Shown: in pieces, positions 16,374 to 24,349 of the stretch | Position numbering within the stretch: position 1 is the stretch's first letter | How the letters are laid out: each line of letters opens with the position of its first letter | Assembly: GCA_038253135.1 (NCBI GenBank) | Contig: JBBSHJ010000032.1 | Location: forward strand, 1-31,898 | Reading direction: 5' to 3' | DNA: 31,898 bases | Origin: JBBSHJ01 sp038253135 | GTDB taxonomy: Bacteria > Actinomycetota > Actinomycetes > Mycobacteriales > QHCD01 | Translations under genes and position numbers: made by a program | Notes under the pieces: model-generated | Database searches by the model: none | Seen by the model: only the letters and a program-made list of their open reading frames with translations | What the model was told of the DNA's origin: nothing

Positions 16374-17702
16374 ATGGGGCGCAGCCAGTGGCAACCGCAC
16401 GACGACGCGCGGCCGAGCGCCCGCTACGCGCAGCTGCTCGGCACAGACGACGCCGGCTGCACGATCCTGCACGTGGACATGGACGCCTTCTACGCGAGCG
16501 TCGAGGTCCGCAGGAATCCCGCGCTGGCCGGCAAGCCGGTGATCGTCGGCGGCGTCGGCAACCGCGGTGTCGTGTGCTCGGCCACCTATGAGGCGCGGGA
16601 GTACGGCGTCCGCAGCGCCATGCCGGTGGCGCGGGCGCGGCGGCTGTGCCCGGCGGCGATCGTGTTGCCGGTCGACGTCACCGGCTACGCCGCGGCCAGC
16701 CGCGCGGTGATGGCGATCTTCCGCGACGTCACGCCCCTGGTCGAGCCGCTGTCCCTGGACGAGGCCTTCCTCGATGTGGCCGGTGCCCGGCGACGGCTCG
16801 GCGGGGCCGCGTCGATCGGCGCGGCCATCCGGTCGCGGATCAAGGGCGAGCTGGACCTGCCGGCATCGGTGGGGGTGGCCCCGACGAAATTCGTGGCCAA
16901 GGTTGCGTCGGTGCGGGCGAAGCCCGACGGCATGGTGGTCGTCCCCGCCGATCGGATCATTGATTTCCTGCACCCGCTGCCGATCGGTGCCCTGTGGGGA
17001 GTCGGCCCCAAGACCGAGGAACGCTTGCGGGCCGGCGGATTCGGCACCGTCGCCGACATCGCGTCGGCGCCTCTCGCCCGGCTCGAGCGCCATGTCGGCA
17101 AGGCGCTGGCGGCGCACCTGCGCGCTCTCGCACACGGTCACGATCCACGCCCGGTGACACCGAGCACGCCCGACCGGTCGATCGGCGCGGAGGAGACCTT
17201 CGCGGCCGATATCGGTGACGCCGAAGTCATCAACCGCGAGCTGCTGGCGCTGGCGGCCAAGACCGCCGGGCGGCTGCGGGCCTCGGGTCAGCGGGCCCGC
17301 ACCGTCGCGATCAAGATCCGCCGGTCCGATTTCGTGACCTATCACCGGTCCCGGACCCTCGAGCGACCGACGGACTCGAGCCACGAGATCTATCAGGTTG
17401 CCCGCGAGCTCTTCACGCTGGCCCATGGCAGCGACGAGCTCGCCGGATCGCTGATCCGCCTGATCGGCGTGCGAGCGGAGGGCATCACCATCGGCGGTGG
17501 ACCGCAGCAGCTGCAGCTCGGGGAGCGGGAGAGAGGATGGCACGAGGCCGACCGTGCGACCGACGCGGCGCGAGTGCGGTTCGGCACCGCGGCGGTCATA
17601 CCCGGCTCCCTGGTCGGGCGCGCCGGGCCGTCCCGGCCCGCGCAACGCGACCCGGGTCCGCCCGGAGGCGGCCTCGGCGGGCCGGTCGCGGACGGGGATT
17701 AG
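16374..17702 (+). CDS. dinB: DNA polymerase IV (Y-family)
   Basis: A 442-residue translesion polymerase. The palm motifs are intact: HVDMDAFYASVE with Asp35, and PLSLDEAFLDV with Asp129-Glu130. They are followed by a helix-hairpin-helix thumb (GALWGVGPKTEERLRAGG) and the little finger domain (IGAEETFAADI to DELAGSLIRLIGV). There is an N-terminal extension of about 30 residues. The tail after the little finger contains QQLQLGE, a possible weak sliding-clamp-binding motif, and ends in a Gly/Pro-rich stretch. The enzyme bypasses damaged template bases with low fidelity. It is probably transcribed without a leader from TACCGT. Confidence 0.94.
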   Translation: MGRSQWQPHDDARPSARYAQLLGTDDAGCTILHVDMDAFYASVEVRRNPALAGKPVIVGGVGNRGVVCSATYEAREYGVRSAMPVARARRLCPAAIVLPVDVTGYAAASRAVMAIFRDVTPLVEPLSLDEAFLDVAGARRRLGGAASIGAAIRSRIKGELDLPASVGVAPTKFVAKVASVRAKPDGMVVVPADRIIDFLHPLPIGALWGVGPKTEERLRAGGFGTVADIASAPLARLERHVGKALAAHLRALAHGHDPRPVTPSTPDRSIGAEETFAADIGDAEVINRELLALAAKTAGRLRASGQRARTVAIKIRRSDFVTYHRSRTLERPTDSSHEIYQVARELFTLAHGSDELAGSLIRLIGVRAEGITIGGGPQQLQLGERERGWHEADRATDAARVRFGTAAVIPGSLVGRAGPSRPAQRDPGPPGGGLGGPVADGD

Positions 17703-17725
17703 GCCGTCAGCTTTCGCCCCCGCAG

Positions 17726-17743
17726 TGGAGAACGTATTCTCCA
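17726..17743. promoter_or_regulatory. Perfect inverted repeat over a -10 hexamer (DUF3040 promoter)
   Basis: TGGAGAACGTATTCTCCA has 7-base arms around CGTA. It contains TATTCT (17735-17740), a good -10. A weak -35 (TTTCGC, 17712-17717) lies 17 bases upstream. The position between dinB and the DUF3040 gene suggests an operator that would block this promoter. Confidence 0.5.
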
Positions 17744-17823
17744 GGTGGGACCGGTTTGGGCGAGCCATTGTCCCGCACGCCGCGTTCGGCCCAGCGGCGG
17801 CGAAAGCGCCAGGGGAGGTCGTC

Positions 17824-18258
17824 GTGCCGCTCTCCGAGAACGAGCAACGCTTGCTCGATGAGATCGAGAAGCAGCTGGAAGCGGAAGACCCGAAACTGGC
17901 GTCAGCCGTGCGCTCGACGGATCTGCGTACCGTCGCCCGGCGGCGTACCCGTTATGCCGCCATCCTGTTCATCGTCGGGCTGATCATCCTGGTGGGCGGC
18001 TTCGTGCGCCCGGTCTCGCTGGCCGGGATCCCGATCGTCGGCGTGGTCGGATTCCTGCTCATGTTCGCCGCCGCGATCTATGGCTTCGGGCAGTACAAGC
18101 GCGCGTCGGGCGCCGACCTGCGGGTGGTGGACTCGTTCGGATCACCCCGACCTCCGCGCGCCCAGCGGGCGCGCTCCGGCCCGCGCCGCACGACCCGCCG
18201 GGACGGCGGGCTGGTCAACCGGCTCGAGCAGCGGTTCCTCGAGCGCTTCGACCGCTAG
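17824..18258 (+). CDS. DUF3040 small membrane protein
   Basis: A 144-residue protein with the DUF3040 N-terminus MPLSENEQRLLDEIEKQLEA and a conserved helix (LRTVARRRTRY). Two transmembrane segments follow (about YAAILFIVGLIILVGGFV and IVGVVGFLLMFAAAIYGF), then a basic, disordered C-terminal tail. GTG at 17824 is chosen because GGGGAGG (17812-17818) lies 5 bases upstream and the conserved family start coincides. The mRNA would have a leader of about 75 bases if it starts at the TATTCT promoter. This gene habitually lies between dinB and the dcw cluster in actinobacteria; its function is unknown. Confidence 0.92.
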   Translation: MPLSENEQRLLDEIEKQLEAEDPKLASAVRSTDLRTVARRRTRYAAILFIVGLIILVGGFVRPVSLAGIPIVGVVGFLLMFAAAIYGFGQYKRASGADLRVVDSFGSPRPPRAQRARSGPRRTTRRDGGLVNRLEQRFLERFDR

Positions 18259-18262
18259 CCAC

Positions 18263-20620
18263 TCAGCCCGGCGCGCGCCGTGGCCGCCGGACGATCGAGG
18301 CCAGGGCCCGCGCCGTCGCGCGCACCCGACCGACCTCGCGGTCGACCGACTCCCGAAGGCCGCCGCGCAGCGACAGCGGCAGCAGCGCGCGCGTGACCCG
18401 CGAGCGGCGCGGCGTACCGTCGACGATCGCGGCCCTCGACACCCGAAGGGCCGTGCGCAGGTCGCCGTTGACGCCGGCGTGCCGCGCGTAGGCCGCCCGC
18501 TCGGCCGCCAGCGCGACCAGCCGCATGCCGGACGACGCCGCCGGCTCCGGCGAGATCAGCTGGACCAGCCGCCCGACCGTCGCCCGCGGCGATTCCGTGG
18601 TCAACGCGCTCAAGCCGTGATCGCGCGCCGTTGCGAGCAGCTCCTGCCAGGCGCTCTCCGCTGCCCGCACGGGATCGGGCCCGGCCGCGATCCTGAACCG
18701 GCGCCGGCGCTGCACCGCGCGGACCGTCATCGGCGTCAGGGCGAGCAGGATCAGCACCAGCGCCACCCCGCAGACCGCGAGCAGCGTCGTACCGGGGCCG
18801 CTGCCGGAGTTGTCCGTGGGCGGGCCGGCCCCGGCGGCCGAGCCGCTGGGGTGCTGTTGCTCAGGCCGATGGTTCGGTGTCACGCGGGGCGGCGTCGGCT
18901 CGTTCGGCGCCCCGGTGCCCGTCGGCGGCGCCACGGTCGGGATGTTCGGTGCCTGCACCCGATCGGCGGATAGCGGGGTCGGATCGAAGGACACCCAGCC
19001 GACACCGCCCAGATAGGCCTCGACCCATGCGTGCGCGTCCTTGTTGGTCACCTGGTAGCCGCCGTGCACGTCGCCGTCGGGCGTGTAGCCCAACACCACC
19101 CGCGACGGGATCCGCTCGAGCCGCAGCATCACCGCCATCGCCGAGGCGTATTGCTCGCAAAAACCCTGCTGGTTGTTGAGGAAGTCGAGCAGGTCGTTGC
19201 CGCTGGTTCCGTCCCTGGTGTTGAGGCTGTAGTGGAACCCCTGGGTGCCGTCGGCGAAGTAGTTGTAGAGGTTCAGGGAGATCTGGTACGGCGTGCTCGC
19301 GCCGGCGACGGCCGTGGTCGTGATGGCCCGGACCTTGGCCGGCAGCTTCGGCAGCGAGAGGTACTGGTCGAGGCCGGCGCTGGCGCTCCTCTGCGCGGCC
19401 TTCAGCTCGGCCTGGGTATAGACCGGCTCGATCGACGTGGCGGTGTAGGTCGTCCCGCGTTCGAGCGATGAGCCCGCGACCGTGCCGAGCTCGGGGCGGT
19501 ACTTCCACGAGCGGCCACGGTCCTTGTCGGCCTGCAGCCGCTGCACCGAGTAGAAGACAGGGACTTGGCCGCCGGTGTAGTCCTGCGTCGTCACGTGCAC
19601 CGTAGCGGTGCGCACACCCTTTCCCGGACGGTCCGCGACGGTGGCAGGCGCCGGCAGCGTGCCCGTCGTACCGACCGTTTTGTCGCCGTCGGCCTGCTTC
19701 CACCCGGTGCCGGTGTAATCACCGAGCACCGACGTGCGCAGGTAGAACGGGTCCTGCACGTTTGTCGTGAACCTGAACAGGTTGTAGGGCACGCCGTCGT
19801 CCCGCAGCTGGCCGCGCAGGCTGGTGAACGGGTCGATCCGCGAGCCGGTCGAGCCCTTCCCGTTGCCGATGCCCTGGCCCCTGCTCTGGGCGAAGGAGGT
19901 CAGCAGGTTGGCGGTGAACCCCGGAATCGCGAGCGGCACGATGACGGCGATGGCCAGCGCCGTGATGCCGATGCGGGTCGCCGCACTCTGGCCCGCGTTG
20001 CGGCCGGTGTCGCTGCTGTTGCGGCCGATGATCCGGCCCCAGGCGGCCAGCCGTTCGCGCCCCTCCGCCAGCAGCAGGAGCAGGAATCCCGCCCCGGCGC
20101 ACAGGAATCCCAGCCACGACACGCCGCCGCTGATGGAGGTGCCGACGGCGTAGAGCGCCAGCAGCGCGAGCCCGGCGATCGCGGGACGCCGCAGACCAGC
20201 GGTGACGAGGTCGACCGCGACCGCGACCAGACCGAGAGCCAGCGACACGACCATCAACATCGACGTGTCCACCGGCACTGGTGGCGCGGTCGTCTGCGCG
20301 ATATCGACCGCGTGCTGGTAGGTGCTGCGCATGTCGCGGAACGTCGACGGCGTCGGCAACACCGCCCAGCGAGCGTTGCTGGAGAAGGCGGCCGCATGGA
20401 AGACCACCAGCCCGGCGAGCTGGATCAGCGGGGTCAGCAGCGCCGGCACACCGAGCGTGCGCCCGGCCAGCCCGAGCAGCGCGACGATGCCGATCGCGAG
20501 GGCGCAATAGACGAGCCACCGGTGGCCCTGGAACGCTCCGGAAAGCGGTACGGCGCCGAGGAAGCACGCCATCGCCGCGATCAGCGTGAGGTGCTGGGTC
20601 GATCGCTGCGGTGCGCTCAT
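18263..20620 (-). CDS. Transglutaminase-like membrane protein (TgpA type)
   Basis: A 785-residue membrane protein. The N-terminal third is a bundle of hydrophobic helices. Next is an extracytoplasmic region with a transglutaminase core, whose triad is visible as Cys488 in QGFCEQYASAM, His530 in DAHAWVEAYL and Asp546 in WVSFDPTP. A Pro-rich linker, one further transmembrane helix (LLAVCGVALVLILLALTPM) and a basic cytoplasmic tail follow. ATG at 20620 is chosen because it overlaps the DUF58 stop as ATGA. It is the last gene of the leftward moxR-DUF58-transglutaminase operon, a widespread trio whose substrate is unknown. It is convergent with the DUF3040 gene, with 4 bases between the stops. Confidence 0.92.
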   Translation of the reverse strand: MSAPQRSTQHLTLIAAMACFLGAVPLSGAFQGHRWLVYCALAIGIVALLGLAGRTLGVPALLTPLIQLAGLVVFHAAAFSSNARWAVLPTPSTFRDMRSTYQHAVDIAQTTAPPVPVDTSMLMVVSLALGLVAVAVDLVTAGLRRPAIAGLALLALYAVGTSISGGVSWLGFLCAGAGFLLLLLAEGRERLAAWGRIIGRNSSDTGRNAGQSAATRIGITALAIAVIVPLAIPGFTANLLTSFAQSRGQGIGNGKGSTGSRIDPFTSLRGQLRDDGVPYNLFRFTTNVQDPFYLRTSVLGDYTGTGWKQADGDKTVGTTGTLPAPATVADRPGKGVRTATVHVTTQDYTGGQVPVFYSVQRLQADKDRGRSWKYRPELGTVAGSSLERGTTYTATSIEPVYTQAELKAAQRSASAGLDQYLSLPKLPAKVRAITTTAVAGASTPYQISLNLYNYFADGTQGFHYSLNTRDGTSGNDLLDFLNNQQGFCEQYASAMAVMLRLERIPSRVVLGYTPDGDVHGGYQVTNKDAHAWVEAYLGGVGWVSFDPTPLSADRVQAPNIPTVAPPTGTGAPNEPTPPRVTPNHRPEQQHPSGSAAGAGPPTDNSGSGPGTTLLAVCGVALVLILLALTPMTVRAVQRRRRFRIAAGPDPVRAAESAWQELLATARDHGLSALTTESPRATVGRLVQLISPEPAASSGMRLVALAAERAAYARHAGVNGDLRTALRVSRAAIVDGTPRRSRVTRALLPLSLRGGLRESVDREVGRVRATARALASIVRRPRRAPG

Positions 20621-21936
20621 CGGACCGGCTCCCACGACGAGCCGGCCGCGTCGGGCGACGTACCCGTGCGGGGCGCGGCGACCTTCGCACCGGTCACTCC
20701 GGCCGGGGCGCCCGCGTCGACCCAGGCCGTGCTGATCGGTGTCGAACGGTCGGCGGCGACGACTCGCCAGCCGTGCGAGGCGAACGTGCCGCGCGTCTCG
20801 TCGCGCATCCGGGCGGCCCGCTGCGCCGAGGCCGGCGTCAGCGTCACCCAGGTCGGCGCGTCCAGGATGACCGCGACGCTGGCCGCTCCCGGCCGTGCCC
20901 GGGCCAGCGTCTCCGCCACGCCGGACTGCATCGTGCCGAGGATCGCGATGACCGTCGCCGCGTTCTCCGAGAGCCGCAGCTCCGTCGCCGCGCGGTCGAA
21001 CGAACGGTACCGGAACAGCTGCACCTCGGTCAGGAAGTCGAGCAGCACCGACTCGCTCGCGGCCGCGCCCGGAACGAGTCCCTGCTCGGTCATGATGTCG
21101 ACCTCATAGCCACGTCGGAGCAGGTGCACGCCGATGCTCGCGCTCGCCGAGACGGCCCACTCGAAGCTGGAGTCGGGGGAGTCGCCGCGGTGCCCGTCGA
21201 TCCGGGTATCGAGCAGCAGCACGGCGCGGGCCCGCCACGGCAGCTCCTCGCGCCGGACCATGAGCTTGCCGACGCGGGCCGAGGAGCGCCAGTGCACCCG
21301 TCGCAGATCGTCGCCGTAGCGGTATTCGCGTGTGGTCGCGTCATTCTCCCCGCGGGCCGTGACCGACCGGTCGTCGCTGGTCCCGCGGCCGATTCCCCAG
21401 GTGCCGCCGAGCTTCACGGCGGGCAGGGGGAGTACGGCGGGCGCGACCCGAAGCAGGTCCTGCGTTGCGAAGCTGCGGGTGAGCTCGACCAGCCCGAACG
21501 GGTCGGTCAGGCGCAGCCGCAGCGGTCCGATCGGGAACCGCCCGCGCACCGAGGAGCGGACGGCGTAGCGGACCGTCCGGGTGCCATTGCCGTGCATCCG
21601 ATCGACGGTGAACCGCGGCCGGCCCCCGAGCGCGAACGGCAGCTCGTCCTCGAGCAGGAGCAGCGCGGTCGGGAGCAGGGACACGTTGCGCAGGTGCAGC
21701 CGCACCTCGGTCGTGTCACCGACGATGATCGAGCTCGGCAACAGCTCACGGGTGCAGGAGATCCGGAACCGGGTCCGCGCCACCATCAGCACACTCAGGA
21801 TCGGCAGCACCAGCAGCAGCAGCGCAACCCTGAGCAGGTCCTTCTGCCCGAGCACGAGCGCGCAGAGCGCCGCCGCGGCGCCGGCGGCCAGCAGGCAGCG
21901 GCCCCGGGTCGTGAGTCCTCGCAACGCTGCCCGCAT
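20617..21936 (-). CDS. DUF58 (von Willebrand A-like) membrane protein
   Basis: A 439-residue protein with two N-terminal hydrophobic helices (CLLAAGAAAALCALVLG and LLRVALLLLVLPILSVLMVA). A beta-rich domain and the DUF58 signature YRYGDDLRRVHWRSSAR follow, then a von Willebrand A-like domain beginning RAVLLLDTRIDG. DUF58 proteins are partners of MoxR ATPases. The ATG at 21936 is preferred: it lies 16 bases after the moxR stop behind a GGTGG ribosome site. A longer reading that overlaps moxR adds 20 residues rich in Pro and Gly without family similarity. Its stop overlaps the transglutaminase start. Confidence 0.9.
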   Translation of the reverse strand: MRAALRGLTTRGRCLLAAGAAAALCALVLGQKDLLRVALLLLVLPILSVLMVARTRFRISCTRELLPSSIIVGDTTEVRLHLRNVSLLPTALLLLEDELPFALGGRPRFTVDRMHGNGTRTVRYAVRSSVRGRFPIGPLRLRLTDPFGLVELTRSFATQDLLRVAPAVLPLPAVKLGGTWGIGRGTSDDRSVTARGENDATTREYRYGDDLRRVHWRSSARVGKLMVRREELPWRARAVLLLDTRIDGHRGDSPDSSFEWAVSASASIGVHLLRRGYEVDIMTEQGLVPGAAASESVLLDFLTEVQLFRYRSFDRAATELRLSENAATVIAILGTMQSGVAETLARARPGAASVAVILDAPTWVTLTPASAQRAARMRDETRGTFASHGWRVVAADRSTPISTAWVDAGAPAGVTGAKVAAPRTGTSPDAAGSSWEPVR

Positions 21937-21952
21937 CAGTCGCCCACCACGA

Positions 21953-23053
21953 TCAGCCGGGGTGGTTGGGGTAGCCGGGCCGACCGGCGAGCCCACCGTA
22001 GTGGCTGTCGGTGGCCGGTGGGCCGTCGTACGCCGCCGCCGGGCGCCGGCCGCGGGTGATCGGCTGCGGGACGGGGGTGCGGGCGACGATGTCGGCGACG
22101 ATCACCTCGGCCGTACGGCGGGCGATCTGCGATTCGGGGGTCGGGATCACGCGGTGCGTCAGCACCGGCCCCGCGAGCTGATGCAGGTCGTCGGGAATGA
22201 CGTAGTCACGGCCGGCGAGGGCGGCCGAGGCCTTGGCGGCCCGCACCAGCTGCAGGCTGGCCCGGGGCGAGGCGCCGAGCACCAGCTCGGCCGAGTCGCG
22301 GGTAGCGTTGGCGAGATCGACGGCGTACTGGCGGGCGGCGTCCGCGACGTGGACCGTCCGCACCGCGGCGATCATCGCCTGCACCTCGGGCGCGGTCGAG
22401 ACCGGTTTCAGCGAGTCGAGCGGGTCGACCCCGGCGTGGTCGGCGAGCATCGCCACCTCGCTCTCCGGCGAGGGGTAACCCATGCTCACCCGGATCGTGA
22501 ACCGGTCGCGCTGGGCCTCCGGCAGCGGGTAGGTGCCCTCCATCTCGATGGGGTTCTGCGTCGCCACGACCATGAACGGCGAGTCCATCGGGTAGGTGAC
22601 GCCGTCGATGGTGGCCTGCCGCTCCTCCATGCATTCCAGCAGCGCGGACTGCGTCTTCGGCGAGGCCCGGTTGATCTCGTCGCCGACGACGAGGTTGGCG
22701 AAGATCGCGCCGGGCTTGAACTCGAAGTCCCGCGTCTCCTGGTTGTAGACGGAGACACCGGTGACATCGCTGGGCAGCAGGTCGGGGGTGAACTGCAGGC
22801 GCCGGACCGAGCAGTCGATCGAGCGGGCGAGAGCCTTGGCGAGCTTCGTCTTCCCGACCCCGGGCACGTCCTCGATCAGGAGGTGACCCTCGGATAGCAG
22901 CACGATGAGGACCTGGGCGACGACGTCGGGCTTGCCCTCGATGACCGAGCTGATATTCGTCGCGATCCGACCGCAGATCTCCCGGACCTCGTCCAGCGTC
23001 GGGATGTCGATGGCGTTGTCGATGCGTTCGTCATCGAGCGGCCCTAGGGACAC
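21953..23053 (-). CDS. MoxR-family AAA+ ATPase
   Basis: A 366-residue AAA+ ATPase with Walker A DVPGVGKTKLAKAL (Lys68), Walker B LVVGDEINRA (Asp125-Glu126), sensor 1 ATQNPIEMEGTYPLPEAQRDR and the lid domain (GASPRASLQL). The MoxR family acts as a chaperone that activates partner proteins, usually through a DUF58/VWA protein such as the one encoded next. The C-terminal 40 residues are Pro/Gly-rich and variable. The GTG start is preceded on its strand by GGAGG with 6 bases spacing. The gene is divergent from mraZ. Confidence 0.95.
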   Translation of the reverse strand: MSLGPLDDERIDNAIDIPTLDEVREICGRIATNISSVIEGKPDVVAQVLIVLLSEGHLLIEDVPGVGKTKLAKALARSIDCSVRRLQFTPDLLPSDVTGVSVYNQETRDFEFKPGAIFANLVVGDEINRASPKTQSALLECMEERQATIDGVTYPMDSPFMVVATQNPIEMEGTYPLPEAQRDRFTIRVSMGYPSPESEVAMLADHAGVDPLDSLKPVSTAPEVQAMIAAVRTVHVADAARQYAVDLANATRDSAELVLGASPRASLQLVRAAKASAALAGRDYVIPDDLHQLAGPVLTHRVIPTPESQIARRTAEVIVADIVARTPVPQPITRGRRPAAAYDGPPATDSHYGGLAGRPGYPNHPG

Positions 23054-23203
23054 AGTCAGCCTCCACTCATCCGGGCCGCGTGAGTCTCTACGGTGCCGGT
23101 ACGTCGTTCGCCCGTCTGGGCGGGACGGCGGTGAGGCGCCCTGCGCGAGTCGACTCTCGAGCCGGACGCCCCGATCTACCGCCAGTCTGCCAACTCAGTC
23201 TGC

Positions 23204-23222
23204 CAAACGGGTACGCCGTTTG
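23204..23222. repeat. Palindrome CAAACGG-N5-CCGTTTG
   Basis: Perfect 7-base arms around GTACG, overlapping the second of two CAGTCTGCCAA direct repeats (13-base period). It is a candidate operator for moxR, mraZ or both; no known regulator site is recognised. Confidence 0.5.
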
Positions 23223-23332
23223 CCTCGTCCTTGGCTGCTCCCTCCTCTTTTCCAATGGCTCGGCGGCTACCCGGCCCCGGAATGACGGCTTCCGCACGCC
23301 CACGAATCCGGCCTGACGTGGGGGAGCCTGTC

Positions 23333-23360
23333 TTGACCGGGGAGGATGGTGGGGTAAAGT
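23333..23360 (+). promoter_or_regulatory. mraZ promoter
   Basis: TTGACC (23333-23338), a 16-base spacer and TAAAGT (23355-23360) form a near-ideal housekeeping promoter with a predicted transcription start near 23367, giving a leader of about 60 bases. The -10 lies inside the array of GTGG boxes. Confidence 0.7.
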
Positions 23361-23382
23361 GGCGCGAAGTGGAGGGCAGTGG
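23349..23382 (+). promoter_or_regulatory. Four MraZ-type boxes, 10-bp spacing
   Basis: GTGG occurs at 23349, 23359, 23369 and 23379, exactly one helical turn apart. MraZ of other bacteria binds TGGGN or GTGG-like direct repeats with this period just before its own gene. Here the first two boxes flank and overlap the -10, so binding should repress the operon. Confidence 0.75.
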
Positions 23383-23428
23383 CTAGTTCGGGGCGGCTAT
23401 CGGGCAGCGGCGTGAGTGGGAGGTCGTG

Positions 23429-23860
23429 GTGTTCCTCGGCACCCACCAGCCACGGCTCGACGAGAAGGGGCGGCTGATCCTGCCGGCCCGGTTCCGGGAC
23501 CAGCTCGCGGAGGGGCTCGTGGTGACGAAGGGCCAGGAACGCTGCCTCTACGTCTTCCCGATGCCCGAATTCGAGCGGGTCACCGCAGCGCTCTCGCAGG
23601 CGCCGGTCACCCAGCGGGCCGTTCGCGACTACAGCCGCGTCTTCTTCGCCAGCGCCTCGCAGGAGGTGCCGGACAAGCAGGGCCGGGTCACGATCCCCCC
23701 GCCGTTGCGGGACTACGCCGGCCTGTCGAAGGACTGCGTGGTGATCGGCGCGAACGCGCACGTCGAGATCTGGGCCACCGAGAAATGGGAGGCCTACATC
23801 GCCGGCCGCGAGGACGCGTTCTCCGACATGGAGACGGAGGTGCTGCCCGGCGTGCTGTGA
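23429..23860 (+). CDS. mraZ: Transcriptional regulator MraZ
   Basis: A 143-residue protein made of two SpoVT/AbrB-like swapped-hairpin domains. The first is FLGTHQPRLDEKGRLILPARFR and the second contains EVPDKQGRVTIPPPLR. MraZ forms ring oligomers that bind direct repeats at its own promoter and usually repress the dcw cluster. GTG at 23429 is chosen over GTG 23426 because it gives the conserved MFLGTH start and a 5-base spacing from GGGAGG. It is the first gene of the cluster. Confidence 0.96.
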   Translation: MFLGTHQPRLDEKGRLILPARFRDQLAEGLVVTKGQERCLYVFPMPEFERVTAALSQAPVTQRAVRDYSRVFFASASQEVPDKQGRVTIPPPLRDYAGLSKDCVVIGANAHVEIWATEKWEAYIAGREDAFSDMETEVLPGVL

Positions 23861-24136
23861 CGCCGCTTTCGAACATTCCGTTTGAGACATTCCGTTCGGA
23901 GGTCCCTTCTCTCCGGCCTCCCCCCGCCCTCCGGTCGCCCTGTCGCACCTTCCCCGGCGCCAGGTCGACCGCCCGCCGGCCCGTTCTGAGGCGGCGAGCG
24001 GGCGGGTGGGGACCGGAGAGCAGGGCTCTCCGGATCGCGACCCCGGTCGGTCACAGACAGCACGACGAGCAGCACGAGCAGCACCGCCGCAAACCATCGC
24101 CAGGGAGCACCACGCAGGGATCACGGACAGGGGAGC
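23861..24136. other. mraZ to small-membrane-protein spacer
   Basis: A gap of 276 bases without a gene. It contains a 10-base direct repeat (ACATTCCGTT at 23873 and 23887) and a 9-bp stem hairpin (24013-24033). No -10 that I trust precedes the next gene, so read-through from the mraZ promoter is likely. Confidence 0.6.
24013..24033 (+). terminator. 9-bp hairpin between mraZ and the next gene
   Basis: CCGGAGAGC-AGG-GCTCTCCGG is a perfect 9-bp stem with a 3-base loop and no following T-run. It could partially terminate, stabilise the mraZ 3' end, or be a processing site. It lies inside a cluster that must be read through, so full termination is unlikely. Confidence 0.4.
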
Positions 24137-24346
24137 GTGTTGACCGACGTCTCGATAGGTCGCCGAGCTGGGCAGCGGCGGCGTGAACACGAAAGCGCCC
24201 CGGCGATGGTCCGGAGGGAACCGGTTGCCGCTCCGCACCCGCCCACGATCGCCGCCGAGCTCCGGTCGTCCCTGCTGCTCTTCGCGCTGCTAGTCGCGAC
24301 CGTCACCGGCACCCTGATCGTCGCCGCCCTGCTGGGCGGGAGCTAG
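24137..24346 (+). CDS. Small single-pass membrane protein upstream of rsmH
   Basis: An open frame of 69 residues with a charged, Arg-rich N-terminal half and one C-terminal transmembrane segment (LLLFALLVATVTGTLIVAALL). It ends 3 bases before rsmH, which indicates coupled translation. GGGGAG lies immediately before; the spacing favours TTG at 24140 over GTG at 24137, so the first codon is uncertain. I do not recognise the family. Its place between mraZ and rsmH suggests a role at the membrane in division or wall synthesis, by context only. Confidence 0.6.
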   Translation: MLTDVSIGRRAGQRRREHESAPAMVRREPVAAPHPPTIAAELRSSLLLFALLVATVTGTLIVAALLGGS

Positions 24347-24349
24347 CCG

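Larger units (their letters stand above)
23054..23428. promoter_or_regulatory. Divergent moxR/mraZ intergenic region
   Basis: About 375 bases with no credible gene. It holds the moxR ribosome site at its left end and two direct 11-base repeats, CAGTCTGCCAA, at 23183-23193 and 23196-23206. A palindrome with arms CAAACGG/CCGTTTG lies at 23204-23222. The mraZ promoter and its GTGG boxes lie at 23333-23382, and a GGGAGG site (23418-23423) precedes the mraZ GTG. I could not identify the moxR promoter with confidence. Confidence 0.7.

Noticed and set aside
16320..16374. SOS (LexA) control of dinB.
   Set aside because: No TCGAAC-N4-GTTCGA type box is present; the palindrome at 17726 has a different sequence and lies after dinB.
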